Shown here piece by piece: positions 34,467-48,504 of a stretch of 64,000 nt of DNA. Origin of the DNA: Auanema rhodensis. Lineage: Eukaryota > Nematoda > Chromadorea > Rhabditida > Rhabditidae. Location: contig OZ059898.1 in the NCBI GenBank assembly GCA_964057225.1, positions 17,833,267 to 17,897,266 on the forward strand, read 5' to 3'. A model generated the notes under the pieces. It worked only from the letters and a program-made list of their open reading frames with translations, had not been told where the DNA came from and made no database searches. Both the position numbers and the translations under genes were made by a program. Position 1 is the first letter of the stretch. Every line of letters begins with the position of its first letter.

Positions 34467-37274
34467 TTGAAAAATGATGCATTAGTGTATTTTGAGTTTC
34501 CATGTACACTCAACATTGCTTCCAAAAACATTTTGACAAAAATTTTTTCGAAAAATTTCAAAATAATTTCGCAAAAAGTAAATGTTTTTAAATTTCTTTT
34601 TTCAAGGCAAAGACGATGAACAATGTTATTCAACGAAAAAATTAATTCTTCAGGGTGAAAATCGAGGATATAAGTGTGAGCTTATATCAGTTGATATCTC
34701 GGTGCATTTTTAAGCTAGCGCAAATCTGATAACACAGATCGATGCAGCTTAAAAATCCGCATCGAATGCACTATACTACATTGAGAAACGCTTTATACAA
34801 AAATTAGTTATGATCGTTTGGAAAATGATGCAATAGTGTATTTTGAGTTTCCATGTACACTCAACATTGCTTCCAAAAACATTTTGACAAAAATTTTTTC
34901 GAAAAATTTCAAAATAATTTCGCAAAAAGTAAATGTTTTTAGATTCTTTTTTTTAAGGCAAGAACGATGGACAATGTTATTCAACGAAAAAATTAATTCT
35001 TCAGGGTGAAAATCGAGGATATAAGTGTGAGCTTATATCAGTTGATATCTCGGTGCATTTTTAAGCTAGCGCAAATCTGATAACACAGATCGACGCAGCT
35101 TAAAAATCCGCATCGAATGCACTATACTACATCGAGAAACGCTTGATATAAAAAATAGTTATGATCGTTTGAAAAATGATGCATTAGTGTTTTTTGAGTT
35201 TCCATGTAAACTCAACATTGCTTCCAAAAACATTTTGACAAAAATTTTTTCGAAAAATTTCAAAATAATTTCGCAAAAAGTAGATGTTTTTAGATTTTTT
35301 TTTTCAAGGCAAAGACGATGGACAATGTTATTCAACGAAAAAATTAATTCTTCAGGGTGAAAATCGAGGATATAAGTGTGAGCTTATATCAGTTGATATC
35401 TCGGTGCATTTTCAAGCTAGCGCAAATCTAATAACACAGATCGACGCAGCTTAAAAATCCGCATCGAATGCACTATACTACATTGAGAAACGCTTGATAT
35501 AAAAATTAGTTATGATCGTTTGAAAAATGATGCATTAGTGTTTTTTGAGTTTCCATGTACACTCAACATTGCTTCCAAAAACATTTTGACAAAAATTTTT
35601 TCGAAAAATTTCAAAATAATTTCGCAAAAAGTAAATGTTTTTAGATTTCTTTTTTCAAGGCAAAGACGATGGACGATGTTATTCAACAAAAAAATTAATT
35701 CTTCAGGGTGAAAATCGAGGATATAAGTGTGAGCTTATATCAGTTGATATCTCGGTGCATTTTTAAGCTAGCGCAAATCTGATAACACAGATCGATGCAG
35801 CTTAAAAATCCGCATCGAATGCACTATACTACATTAAGAAACGCTTGATACAAAAATTAGTTATGATCGTTTGAAAAATGATGCATTAGTGTATTTTGAG
35901 TTTCCATGTACACTCAACATTGCTTCCAAAAACATTTTGACAAAAATTTTTTCGAAAAATTTCAAAATAATTTCGCAAAAAGTAAATGTTTTTAAATTTC
36001 TTTTTTCAAGGCAAAGACGATGAACAATGTTATTCAACGAAAAAATTAATTCTTCAGGGTGAAAATCGAGGATATAAGTGTGAGCTTATATCAGTTGATA
36101 TCTCGGTGCATTTTTAAGCTAGCGCAAATCTGATAACACAGATCGATGCAGCTTAAAAATCCGCATCGAATGCACTATACTACATTGAGAAACGCTTGAT
36201 ACAAAAATTAGTTATGATCGTTTGAAAAATGATGCATTAGTGTATTTTGAGTTTCCATGTACACTCAACATTGCTTCCAAAAACATTTTGACAAAAATTT
36301 TTTCGAAAAATTTCAAAATAATTTCGCAAAAAGTAAATGTTTTTAAATTTCTTTTTTCAAGGCAAAGACGATGAACAATGTTATTCAACGAAAAAATTAA
36401 TTCTTCAGGGTGAAAATCGAGGATATAAGTGTGAGCTTATATCAGTTGATATCTCGGTGCATTTTTAAGCTAGCGCAAATCTGATAACACAGATCGATGC
36501 AGCTTAAAAATCCGCATCGAATGCACTATACTACATTGAGAAACGCTTGATACAAAAATTAGTTATGATCGTTTGAAAAATGATGCATTAGTGTTTTTTG
36601 AGTTTCCATGTACACTCAACATTGCTTCCAAAAACATTTTGACAAAAATTTTTTCGAAAAATTTCAAAATAATTTCGCAAAAAGTAGATGTTTTTAGATT
36701 TTTTTTTTCAAGGCAAAGACGATGGACAATGTTATTCAACGAAAAAATTAATTCTTCAGGGTGAAAATCGAGGATATAAGTGTGAGCTTATATCAGTTGA
36801 TATCTCGGTGCATTTTCAAGCTAGCGCAAATCTAATAACACAGATCGACGCAGCTTAAAAATCCGCATCGAATGCACTATACTACATTGAGAAACGCTTG
36901 ATACAAAAATTAGTTATGATCGTTTGAAAAATGATGCATTAGTGTTTTTTGAGTTTCCATGTACACTCAACATTGCTTCCAAAAACATTTTGACAAAAAT
37001 TTTTTCGAAAAATTTCAAAATAATTTCGCAAAAAGTAAATGTTTTTAGATTTCTTTTTTCAAGGCAAAGACGATGGACGATGTTATTCAACAAAAAAATT
37101 AATTCTTCAGGGTGAAAATCGAGGATATAAGTGTGAACTTATATCAGTTGATATCTCGGTGCATTTTTAAGCTAGCGCAAATCTGATAACACAGATCGAC
37201 GCAGCTTAAAAATCCGCATCGAATGCACTATACTACATTGAGAAACGCTTGATACAAAAATTAGTTATGATCGT
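34467..37274 (+). repeat. Monomers with a repeated dimer and an adjacent identical pair
   Basis: 35169-35870 and 36573-37274 share a pair made of a TGTTTTTTGAG/AGTAGATG unit followed by a TGTTTTTTGAG/AAGTAAATG/CAACAAAAAA unit. Between them, 35871-36221 and 36222-36572 look like a one-monomer duplication, both with GACGATGAACAATG, GTGAGC and GATCGATGC. The unit at 34818 has GATGCAATAG, and CATCGAGAAACGC lies at its 3' end (near 35131). Confidence 0.8.
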
Positions 37275-38325
37275 TTGAAAAATGATGCATTAGTGTATTT
37301 TGAGTTTCCATGTACACTCAACATTGCTTCCAAAAACATTTTGACAAACATTTTTCCGAAAAATTTCAAAATAATTTCGCAAAAAGTAGATGTTTTTCAA
37401 TTTTATTTTTTAAGGCAAAGACGATGGACAATGTTATTCAACGAAAAATTTAATTCTTCAGGGTGAAAATCGAGGATATAAGTGTGAACTTATATCAGTT
37501 GATATCTCGGTGCATTTTTAAGCTAGCGCAAATCTGATAACACAGATCGACGCAGCTTAAAATTCTGCATCGAATGCACTATACTACATTGAGAAACGCT
37601 TAATACAAAAATTAGTTATGATCGTTTGGAAAATGATGCATTAGTGTATTTTGAGTTTCCATGTACACTCAACATTGCTTCCAAAAACATTTTGACCAAA
37701 ATTTTTTCGAAAAATTTCAGAATAATTTAGCAAAAAGTAGATGTTTTTAGATTTTTTTTTTAAGGCAAAGACGATGGACAATGTTATTCAACGAAAAAAT
37801 TAATTCTTCAGGGTGAAAATCGAGGATATAAGTGTGAGCTTATATCGGTTGATATCTCAGTGCATTTTTACGCTAGCGCAAATATGATAACACAGATCGA
37901 CGCAGCTTAAAAATCCGCATCGAATGCACTATACTACATTGAGAAACGCTTGATACAAAAATTAGTTATGATCGTTTGGAAAATGATGCATTAGTGTATG
38001 TTGAGTTTCCATGTACACTCAACAATGCTTCCAAAAACATTTTGACAAAAATTTTTTCGAAAAATTTCAGAATAAATTAGCAAAAAGTAGATGTTTTTAG
38101 ATTTTTTTTTTAAGGCAAAGACGATGGACAATGTTATTCAACGAAAAAATTAATTCTTCAGGGTGAAAATCGAGGATATAAGTGTGAGCTTATATCGGTT
38201 GATATCTCGGTGCATTTTTACGCTAGCGCAAATCTAATAACACAGATCGACGCAGCTTAAAAATCCGCATCGAATGCACTATACTACATTGAGAAACGCT
38301 TGATATAAAAATTAGTTATGATCGT
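37275..38325 (+). repeat. Transition trimer with two 350-bp monomers
   Basis: 37275 starts the ACAAACATTTTTCCG/TTTTATTTTT class that dominates HORs further right. 37626 and 37976 are 350-bp units with TTCAGAATAATTTAG (or AATAAATTAG), a shortened T-tract ending TTTAAGG, ATCGGTTGAT and the CGCTAGCG palindrome. Confidence 0.8.
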
Positions 38326-40431
38326 TTGAAAAATGATGCATTAGTGTTTTTTGAGTTTCCATGTACACTCAACATTGCTTCCAAAAATATTTTGACAAAA
38401 ATTTTTTCGAAAAATTTCATAATAATTTCGCAAAAAGTAGATGTTTTTAGATTTTTTTTTTCAAGGCAAAAACGATGGACAATGTTATTCAACGAAAAAA
38501 TTAATTCTTCAGGGTGAAAATCGAGGATATAAGTGTGAGCTTATATCAGTTGATATCTCGGTGCATTTTTAAGCTAGCGCAAATCTGATAACACAGATCG
38601 ATGCAGCTTAAAAATCCGCATCGAATGCACTATACTACATTGAGAAACGCTTGATACAAAAATTAGTTATGATCGTTTGGAAAATGATGCATTAGTGTAT
38701 TTTGAGTTTCCATGTACACTCAACATTGCTTCCAAAAACATTTTGACAAAAATTTTTTCGAAAAATTTCAAAATAATTTCGCAAAAAGTAAATGTTTTTA
38801 GATTCTTTTTTTTAAGGCAAAAACGATGGACAATGTTATTCAACGAAAAAATTAATTCTTCAGGGTGAAAATCGAGGATATAAGTGTGAGCTTATATCAG
38901 TTGATATCTCGGTGCATTTTTAAGCTAGCGCAAATCTGATAACACAGATCGACGCAGCTTAAAAATCCGCATCGAATGCACTATACTACATTGAGAAACG
39001 CTTGATATTAAAATTAGTTATGATCGTTTGAAAAATGATGCATTAGTGTTTTTTGAGTTTCCATGTACACTCAACATTGCTTCCAAAAACATTTTGACAA
39101 AAATTTTTTCGAAAAATTTCAAAATAATTTCGCAAAAAGTAGATGTTTTTAGATTTTTTTTTTCAAGGCAAAGACGATGGACAATGTTATTCAACGAAAA
39201 AATTAATTCTTCAGGGTGAAAATCGAGGATATAAGTGTGAGCTTATATCAGTTGATATCTCGGTGCATTTTCAAGCTAGCGCAAATCTAATAACACAGAT
39301 CGACGCAGCTTAAAAATCCGCATCGAATGCACTATACTACATTGAGAAACGCTTGATACAAAAATTAGTTATGATCGTTTGGAAAATGATGCATTAGTGT
39401 ATTTTGAGTTTCCATGTACACTCAACATTGCTTCCAAAAACATTTTGACAAACATTTTTCCGAAAAATTTCAAAATAATTTCGCAAAAAGTAGATGTTTT
39501 TCAATTTTATTTTTCAAGGCAAAGACGATGGACAATGTTATTCAACGAAAAATTTAATTCTTCAGGGTGAAAATCGAGGATATAAGTGTGAACTTATATC
39601 AGTTGATATCTCGGTGCATTTTTAAGCTAGCGCAAATCTGATAACACAGATCGACGCAGCTTAAAAATCCGCATCGAATGCACTATACTACATTGAGAAA
39701 CGCTTGATACAAAAATTAGTTATGATCGTTTGAAAAATGATGCATTAGTGTTTTTTGAGTTTCCATGTACACTCAACATTGCTTCCAAAAACATTTTGAC
39801 AAAAATTTTTTCGAAAAATTTCAGAATAATTTAGCAAAAAGTAGATGTTTTTAAATTTTTTTTTTCAAGGCAAAGACGATGGACAATGTTATTCAACGAA
39901 AAAATTAATTCTTCAGGGTGAAAATCGAAGATATAAGTGTGAACTTATATCAGTTGATATCTCGGTGCACTTTTAAGCTAGCGCAAATCTGATAACACAG
40001 ATCGACGCAGCTTAAAAATCAGCATCGAATGCACTATACTACATTGAGAAACGCTTAATACAAAAATTAGTTATGATCGTTTGGAAAATGATGCATTAGT
40101 GTATGTTGAGTTTCCATGTACACTCAACATTGCTTCCAAAAACATTTTGACAAAAATTTTTTCGAAAAATTTCAGAATAATTTAGCAAAAAGTAGATGTT
40201 TTTAGATTTTTTTTTTTAAGGCAAAGACGATGGACAATGTTATTCAACGAAAAAATTAATTCTTCAGGGTGAAAATCGAGGATATAAGTGTGAGCTTATA
40301 TCGGTTGATATCTCGGTGCATTTTTACGCTAGCGCAAATCTAATAACACAGATCGACGCAGCTTAAAAATCCGCATCGAATGCACTATACTACATTGAGA
40401 AACGCTTCATACAAAAATTAGTTATGATCGT
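38326..40431 (+). repeat. Right-domain 6-mer HOR, copy 1 (2106 bp)
   Basis: Six 351-bp monomers at 38326, 38677, 39028, 39379, 39730 and 40081. Private markers are TTTCATAATAATTTCG in the first, TTTTTTTTAAGGCAAAAACG in the second, GATATTAAAATTAG before the third, ACAAACATTTTTCCG in the fourth, GTGCACTTTT with ATCAGCATCG in the fifth and CGCTAGCG in the sixth. Confidence 0.9.
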
Positions 40432-42537
40432 TTGAAAAATGATGCATTAGTGTTTTTTGAGTTTCCATGTACACTCAACATTGCTTCCAAAAATATTTTG
40501 ACAAAAATTTTTTCGAAAAATTTCATAATAATTTCGCAAAAAGTAGATGTTTTTAGATTTTTTTTTTCAAGGCAAAAACGATGGACAATGTTATTCAACG
40601 AAAAAATTAATTCTTCAGGGTGAAAATCGAGGATATAAGTGTGAGCTTATATCAGTTGATATCTCGGTGCATTTTTAAGCTAGCGCAAATCTGATAACAC
40701 AGATCGATGCAGCTTAAAAATCCGCATCGAATGCACTATACTACATTGAGAAACGCTTGATACAAAAATTAGTTATGATCGTTTGGAAAATGATGCATTA
40801 GTGTATTTTGAGTTTCCATGTACACTCAACATTGCTTCCAAAAACATTTTGACAAAAATTTTTTCGAAAAATTTCAAAATAATTTCGCAAAAAGTAAATG
40901 TTTTTAGATTCTTTTTTTTAAGGCAAAAACGATGGACAATGTTATTCAACGAAAAAATTAATTCTTCAGGGTGAAAATCGAGGATATAAGTGTGAGCTTA
41001 TATCAGTTGATATCTCGGTGCATTTTTAAGCTAGCGCAAATCTGATAACACAGATCGACGCAGCTTAAAAATCCGCATCGAATGCACTATACTACATTGA
41101 GAAACGCTTGATATTAAAATTAGTTATGATCGTTTGAAAAATGATGCATTAGTGTTTTTTGAGTTTCCATGTACACTCAACATTGCTTCCAAAAACATTT
41201 TGACAAAAATTTTTTCGAAAAATTTCAAAATAATTTCGCAAAAAGTAGATGTTTTTAGATTTTTTTTTTCAAGGCAAAGACGATGGACAATGTTATTCAA
41301 CGAAAAAATTAATTCTTCAGGGTGAAAATCGAGGATATAAGTGTGAGCTTATATCAGTTGATATCTCGGTGCATTTTCAAGCTAGCGCAAATCTAATAAC
41401 ACAGATCGACGCAGCTTAAAAATCCGCATCGAATGCACTATACTACATTGAGAAACGCTTGATACAAAAATTAGTTATGATCGTTTGGAAAATGATGCAT
41501 TAGTGTATTTTGAGTTTCCATGTACACTCAACATTGCTTCCAAAAACATTTTGACAAACATTTTTCCGAAAAATTTCAAAATAATTTCGCAAAAAGTAGA
41601 TGTTTTTCAATTTTATTTTTCAAGGCAAAGACGATGGACAATGTTATTCAACGAAAAATTTAATTCTTCAGGGTGAAAATCGAGGATATAAGTGTGAACT
41701 TATATCAGTTGATATCTCGGTGCATTTTTAAGCTAGCGCAAATCTGATAACACAGATCGACGCAGCTTAAAAATCCGCATCGAATGCACTATACTACATT
41801 GAGAAACGCTTGATACAAAAATTAGTTATGATCGTTTGAAAAATGATGCATTAGTGTTTTTTGAGTTTCCATGTACACTCAACATTGCTTCCAAAAACAT
41901 TTTGACAAAAATTTTTTCGAAAAATTTCAGAATAATTTAGCAAAAAGTAGATGTTTTTAAATTTTTTTTTTCAAGGCAAAGACGATGGACAATGTTATTC
42001 AACGAAAAAATTAATTCTTCAGGGTGAAAATCGAAGATATAAGTGTGAACTTATATCAGTTGATATCTCGGTGCACTTTTAAGCTAGCGCAAATCTGATA
42101 ACACAGATCGACGCAGCTTAAAAATCAGCATCGAATGCACTATACTACATTGAGAAACGCTTAATACAAAAATTAGTTATGATCGTTTGGAAAATGATGC
42201 ATTAGTGTATGTTGAGTTTCCATGTACACTCAACATTGCTTCCAAAAACATTTTGACAAAAATTTTTTCGAAAAATTTCAGAATAATTTAGCAAAAAGTA
42301 GATGTTTTTAGATTTTTTTTTTTAAGGCAAAGACGATGGACAATGTTATTCAACGAAAAAATTAATTCTTCAGGGTGAAAATCGAGGATATAAGTGTGAG
42401 CTTATATCGGTTGATATCTCGGTGCATTTTTACGCTAGCGCAAATCTAATAACACAGATCGACGCAGCTTAAAAATCCGCATCGAATGCACTATACTACA
42501 TTGAGAAACGCTTCATACAAAAATTAGTTATGATCGT
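40432..42537 (+). repeat. Right-domain 6-mer HOR, copy 2 (2106 bp)
   Basis: Repeats all six monomers of 38326-40431 in order with the same private markers, including GATATTAAAATTAG near 41110 and GCTTCATAC at the end. I found no difference between the two copies at the positions checked, so this looks like a very recent duplication or an assembly-level duplication. Confidence 0.9.
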
Positions 42538-43941
42538 TTGAAAAATGATGCATTAGTGTTTTTTGAGTTTCCATGTACACTCAACATTGCTTCCAAAAAT
42601 ATTTTGACAAAAATTTTTTCGAAAAATTTCAAAATAATTTCGCAAAAAGTAAATGTTTTTAAATTTTTTTTTTCAAGGCAAAGACGATGAACAATGTTAT
42701 TCAACGAAAAAATTAATTCTTCAGGGTGAAAATCGAGGATATAAGTGTGAGCTTATATCAGTTGATATCTCGGTGCATTTTTAAGCTAGCGCAAATCTGA
42801 TAACACAGATCGATGCAGCTTAAAAATCCGCATCGAATGCACTATACTACATTGAGAAACGCTTGATACAAAAATTAGTTATGATCGTTTGAAAAATGAT
42901 GCATTAGTGTATTTTGAGTTTCCATGTACACTCAACATTGCTTCCAAAAACATTTTGACAAACATTTTTCCGAAAAATTTCAAAATAATTTCGCAAAAAG
43001 TAGATGTTTTTCAATTTTATTTTTCAAGGCAAAGACGATGGACAATGTTATTCAACGAAAAATTTAATTCTTCAGGGTGAAAATCGAGGATATAAGTAAG
43101 AACTTATATCAGTTGATATCTCGGTGCATTTTTAAGCTAGCGCAAATCTGATAACACAGATCGACGCAGCTTAAAATTCTGCATCGAATGCACTATACTA
43201 CATTGAGAAACGCTTAATACAAAAATTAGTTATGATCGTTTGGAAAATGATGCATTAGTGTATGTTGAGTTTCCATGTACACTCAACATTGCTTCCAAAA
43301 ACATTTTGACAAAAATTTTTTCGAAAAATTTCAGAATAATTTAGCAAAAAGTAGATGTTTTTAAATTTTTTTTTTCAAGGCAAAGACGATGGACAATGTT
43401 ATTCAACGAAAAAATTAATTCTTCAGGGTGAAAATCGAAGATATAAGTGTGAACTTATATCAGTTGATATCTCGGTGCACTTTTAAGCTAGCGCAAATCT
43501 GATAACACAGATCGACGCAGCTTAAAAATCAGCATCGAATGCACTATACTACATTGAGAAACGCTTAATACAAAAATTAGTTATGATCGTTTGGAAAATG
43601 ATGCATTAGTGTATGTTGAGTTTCCATGTACACTCAACATTGCTTCCAAAAACATTTTGACAAAAATTTTTTCGAAAAATTTCAGAATAATTTAGCAAAA
43701 AGTAGATGTTTTTAGATTTTTTTTTTCAAGGCAAAGACGATGGACAATGTTATTCAACGAAAAAATTAATTCTTCAGGGTGAAAATCGAGGATATAAGTG
43801 TGAGCTTATATCGGTTGATATCTCGGTGCATTTTTACGCTAGCGCAAATCTAATAACACAGATCGACGCAGCTTAAAAATCCGCATCGAATGCACTATAC
43901 TACATTGAGAAACGCTTGATACAAAAATTAGTTATGATCGT
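42538..43941 (+). repeat. Four linking monomers before the 8-mer HOR
   Basis: 42538 begins like 38326/40432 (AAAAATATTTTG) but continues with AAGTAAATG and GATGAACAATG like 34467 and 35871, so it looks chimeric. 42889 is the ACAAACATTTTTCCG class with a private GATATAAGTAAGAAC that disrupts the GTGA-loop hairpin. 43240 and 43591 carry TTTAGCAA; 43591 has CGCTAGCG. Confidence 0.75.
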
Positions 43942-46749
43942 TTGAAAAATGATGCATTAGTGTTTTTTGAGTTTCCATGTACACTCAACATTGCTTCCAA
44001 AAATATTTTGACAAAAATTTTTTCGAAAAATTTCAAAATAATTTCGCAAAAAGTAGATGTTTTTAGATTTTTTTTTTCAAGGCAAAGACGATGGACAATG
44101 TTATTCAACGAAAAAATTAATTCTTCAGGGTGAAAATCGAGGATATAAGTGTGAGCTTATATCAGTTGATATCTCGGTGCATTTTCAAGCTAGCGCAAAT
44201 CTAATAACACAGATCGACGCAGCTTAAAAATCCGCATCGAATGCACTATACTACATTGAGAAACGCTTGATACAAAAATTAGTTATGATCGTTTGAAAAA
44301 TGATGCATTAGTGTTTTTTGAGTTTCCATGTACACTCAACATTGCTTCCAAAAACATTTTGACAAAAATTTTTTCGAAAAATTTCAAAATAATTTCGCAA
44401 AAAGTAAATGTTTTTAGATTTCTTTTTTCAAGGCAAAGACGATGGACGATGTTATTCAACAAAAAAATTAATTCTTCAGGGTGAAAATCGAGGATATAAG
44501 TGTGAACTTATATCAGTTGATATCTCGGTGCATTTTTAAGCTAGCGCAAATCTGATAACACAGATCGACGCAGCTTAAAAATCCGCATCGAATGCACTAT
44601 ACTACATTGAGAAACGCTTGATACAAAAATTAGTTATGATCGTTTGAAAAATGATGCATTAGTGTATTTTGAGTTTCCATGTACACTCAACATTGCTTCC
44701 AAAAACATTTTGACAAACATTTTTCCGAAAAATTTCAAAATAATTTCGCAAAAAGTAGATGTTTATCAATTTTATTTTTCAAGGCTAAGACGATGGACAA
44801 TGTTATTCAACGAAAAATTTAATTCTTCAGGGTGAAAATCGAGGATATAAGTGTGAACTTATATCAGTTGATATCTCGGTGCATTTTTAAGCTAGCGCAA
44901 ATCTGATAACACAGATCGACGCAGCTTAAAATTCTGCATCGAATGCACTATACTACATTGAGAAACGCTTAATACAAAAATTAGTTATGATCGTTTGGAA
45001 AATGATGCATTAGTGTTTTTTGAGTTTCCATGTACACTCAACATTGCTTCCAAAAACATTTTGACAAAAATTTTTTCGAAAAATTTCAAAATAATTTCGC
45101 AAAAAGTAGATGTTTTTAGATTTTTTTTTTCAAGGCAAAGACGATGGACAATGTTATTCAACGAAAAAATTAATTCTTCAGGGTGAAAATCGAGGATATA
45201 AGTGTGAGCTTATATCAGTTGATATCTCGGTGCATTTTCAAGCTAGCGCAAATCTAATAACACAGATCGACGCAGCTTAAAAATCCGCATCGAATGCATT
45301 ATACTACATTGAGAAACGCTTGATACAAAAATTAGTTATGATCGTTTGAAAAATGATGCATTAGTGTTTTTTGAGTTTCCATGTACACTCAACATTGCTT
45401 CCAAAAACATTTTGACAAAAATTTTTTCGAAAAATTTCAAAATAATTTCGCAAAAAGTAAATGTTTTTAGATTTCTTTTTTCAAGGCAAAGACGATGGAC
45501 GATGTTATTCAACAAAAAAATTAATTCTTCAGGGTGAAAATCGAGGATATAAGTGTGAGCTTATATCAGTTGATATCTCGGTGCATTTTCAAGCTAGCGC
45601 AAATCTAATAACACAGATCGACGCAGCTTAAAAATCCGCATCGAATGCACTATACTACATTGAGAAACGCTTGATACAAAAATTAGTTATGATCGTTTGG
45701 AAAATGATGCATTAGTGTATGTTGAGTTTCCATGTACACTCAACATTGCTTCCAAAAACATTTTGACAAAAATTTTTTCGAAAAATTTCAAAATAATTTC
45801 GCAAAAAGTAGATGTTTTTCAATTTTATTTTTCAAGGCAAAGACGATGGACAATGTTATTCAACGAAAAATTTAATTCTTCAGGGTGAAAATCGAGGATA
45901 TAAGTGTGAACTTATATCAGTTGATATCTCGGTGCATTTTTAAGCTAGCGCAAATCTGATAACACAGATCGACGCAGCTTAAAATTCTGCATCGAATGCA
46001 CTATACTACATTGAGAAACGCTTAATACAAAAGTTAGTTATGATCGTTTGGAAAATGATGCATTAGTGTATGTTGAGTTTCCATGTACACTCAACATTGC
46101 TTCCAAAAACATTTTGACAAAAATTTTTTCGAAAAATTTCAGAATAATTTAGCAAAAAGTAGATGTTTTTAAATTTTTTTTTTCAAGGCAAAGACGATGG
46201 ACAATGTTATTCAACGAAAAAATTAATTCTTCAGGGTGAAAATCGAGGATATAAGTGTGAACTTATATCAGTTGATATCTCGGTGCATTTTTAAGCTAGC
46301 GCAAATCTGATAACACAGATCGACGCAGCTTAAAAATCCGCATCGAATGCACTATACTACATTGAGAAACGCTTAATACAAAAATTTGTTATGATCGTTT
46401 GGAAAATGATGCATTAGTGTATGTTGAGTTTCCATGTACACTCAACATTGCTTCCAAAAACATTTTGACAAAAATTTTTTCGTAAAATTTCAAAATAATT
46501 TCGCAAAAAGTAAATGTTTTTAAATTTTTTTTTTCAAGGCAAAGACGATGGACAATGTTATTCAACGAAAAAATTAATTCTTCAGGGTGAAAATCGAGGA
46601 TATAAGTGTGAACTTATATCAGTTGATATCTCGGTGCATTTTTAAGCTAGCGCAAATCTGATAACACAGATCGACGCAGCTTAAAACTCCGCATCGAGTG
46701 CACTATACTACATTGAGAAACGCTTGATACAAAAATTAGTTATGATCGT
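43942..46749 (+). repeat. 8-mer HOR (types A-H), copy 1, 2808 bp
   Basis: Monomer order: A (43942, AAAAATATTTTG), B (44293, AAGTAAATG with CAACAAAAAA), C (44644, ACAAACATTTTTCCG with GTTTATCAATTTT and GGCTAAGACG), D (44995, TTTGGAAAATG with TGTTTTTTGAG), E (45346, B-like but GTGAGC), F (45697, TGTATGTTGAG with TTTTCAATTTTA), G (46048, AAAAGTTAG upstream, TTTAGCAA), H (46399, TTCGTAAAATTTC). The length is exactly 8 x 351. Confidence 0.88.
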
Positions 46750-48153
46750 TTGAAAAATGATGCATTAGTGTTTTTTGAGTTTCCATGTACACTCAACATT
46801 GCTTCCAAAAATATTTTGACAAAAATTTTTTCGAAAAATTTCAAAATAATTTCGCAAAAAGTAGATGTTTTTAGATTTTTTTTTTCAAGGCAAAGACGAT
46901 GGACAATGTTATTCAACGAAAAAATTAATTCTTCAGGGTGAAAATCGAGGATATAAGTGTGAGCTTATATCAGTTGATATCTCGGTGCATTTTCAAGCTA
47001 GCGCAAATCTAATAACACAGATCGACGCAGCTTAAAAATCCGCATCGAATGCACTATACTACATTGAGAAACGCTTGATACAAAAATTAGTTATGATCGT
47101 TTGAAAAATGATGCATTAGTGTTTTTTGAGTTTCCATGTACACTCAACATTGCTTCCAAAAACATTTTGACAAAAATTTTTTCGAAAAATTTCAAAATAA
47201 TTTCGCAAAAAGTAAATGTTTTTAGATTTCTTTTTTCAAGGCAAAGACGATGGACGATGTTATTCAACAAAAAAATTAATTCTTCAGGGTGAAAATCGAG
47301 GATATAAGTGTGAACTTATATCAGTTGATATCTCGGTGCATTTTTAAGCTAGCGCAAATCTGATAACACAGATCGACGCAGCTTAAAAATCCGCATCGAA
47401 TGCACTATACTACATTGAGAAACGCTTGATACAAAAATTAGTTATGATCGTTTGAAAAATGATGCATTAGTGTATTTTGAGTTTCCATGTACACTCAACA
47501 TTGCTTCCAAAAACATTTTGACAAACATTTTTCCGAAAAATTTCAAAATAATTTCGCAAAAAGTAGATGTTTATCAATTTTATTTTTCAAGGCTAAGACG
47601 ATGGACAATGTTATTCAACGAAAAATTTAATTCTTCAGGGTGAAAATCGAGGATATAAGTGTGAACTTATATCAGTTGATATCTCGGTGCATTTTTAAGC
47701 TAGCGCAAATCTGATAACACAGATCGACGCAGCTTAAAATTCTGCATCGAATGCACTATACTACATTGAGAAACGCTTAATACAAAAATTAGTTATGATC
47801 GTTTGGAAAATGATGCATTAGTGTTTTTTGAGTTTCCATGTACACTCAACATTGCTTCCAAAAACATTTTGACAAAAATTTTTTCGAAAAATTTCAAAAT
47901 AATTTCGCAAAAAGTAGATGTTTTTAGATTTTTTTTTTCAAGGCAAAGACGATGGACAATGTTATTCAACGAAAAAATTAATTCTTCAGGGTGAAAATCG
48001 AGGATATAAGTGTGAGCTTATATCAGTTGATATCTCGGTGCATTTTCAAGCTAGCGCAAATCTAATAACACAGATCGACGCAGCTTAAAAATCCGCATCG
48101 AATGCACTATACTACATTGAGAAACGCTTGATACAAAAATTAGTTATGATCGT
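46750..48153 (+). repeat. 8-mer HOR, partial copy 2 (A-D)
   Basis: The A, B, C and D types repeat in order at 46750, 47101, 47452 and 47803 with their private markers, including GGCTAAGACG in C. Types E-H are missing. A chimeric monomer at 48154 follows and then a new A at 48505, consistent with loss of several monomers by unequal exchange. Confidence 0.85.
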
Positions 48154-48504
48154 TTGAAAAATGATGCATTAGTGTATTTTGAGTTTCCATGTACACTCAA
48201 CATTGCTTCCAAAAACATTTTGACAAACATTTTTCCGAAAAATTTCAGAATAATTTAGCAAAAAGTAGATGTTTTTAGATTTTTTTTTTCAAGGCAAAGA
48301 CGATGGACAATGTTATTCAACGAAAAAATTAATTCTTCAGGGTGAAAATCGAGGATATAAGTGTGAGCTTATATCGGTTGATATCTCGGTGCATTTTTAC
48401 GCTAGCGCAAATCTAATAACACAGATCGACGCAGCTTAAAAATCCGCATCGAATGCACTATACTACATTGAGAAACGCTTGATACAAAAATTAGTTATGA
48501 TCGT
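48154..48504 (+). repeat. Chimeric monomer (C-type start, CGCTAGCG-type end)
   Basis: The first about 90 bp match type C or the 42889 class (ACAAACATTTTTCCG). From TTTCAGAATAATTTAG onward the unit matches the class at 43591/51664, with TTTAGCAA, ATCGGTTGAT and CGCTAGCG. The switch lies in the shared CCGAAAAATTTCA region. The copy is still exactly 351 bp, so the exchange was in register. Confidence 0.8.
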
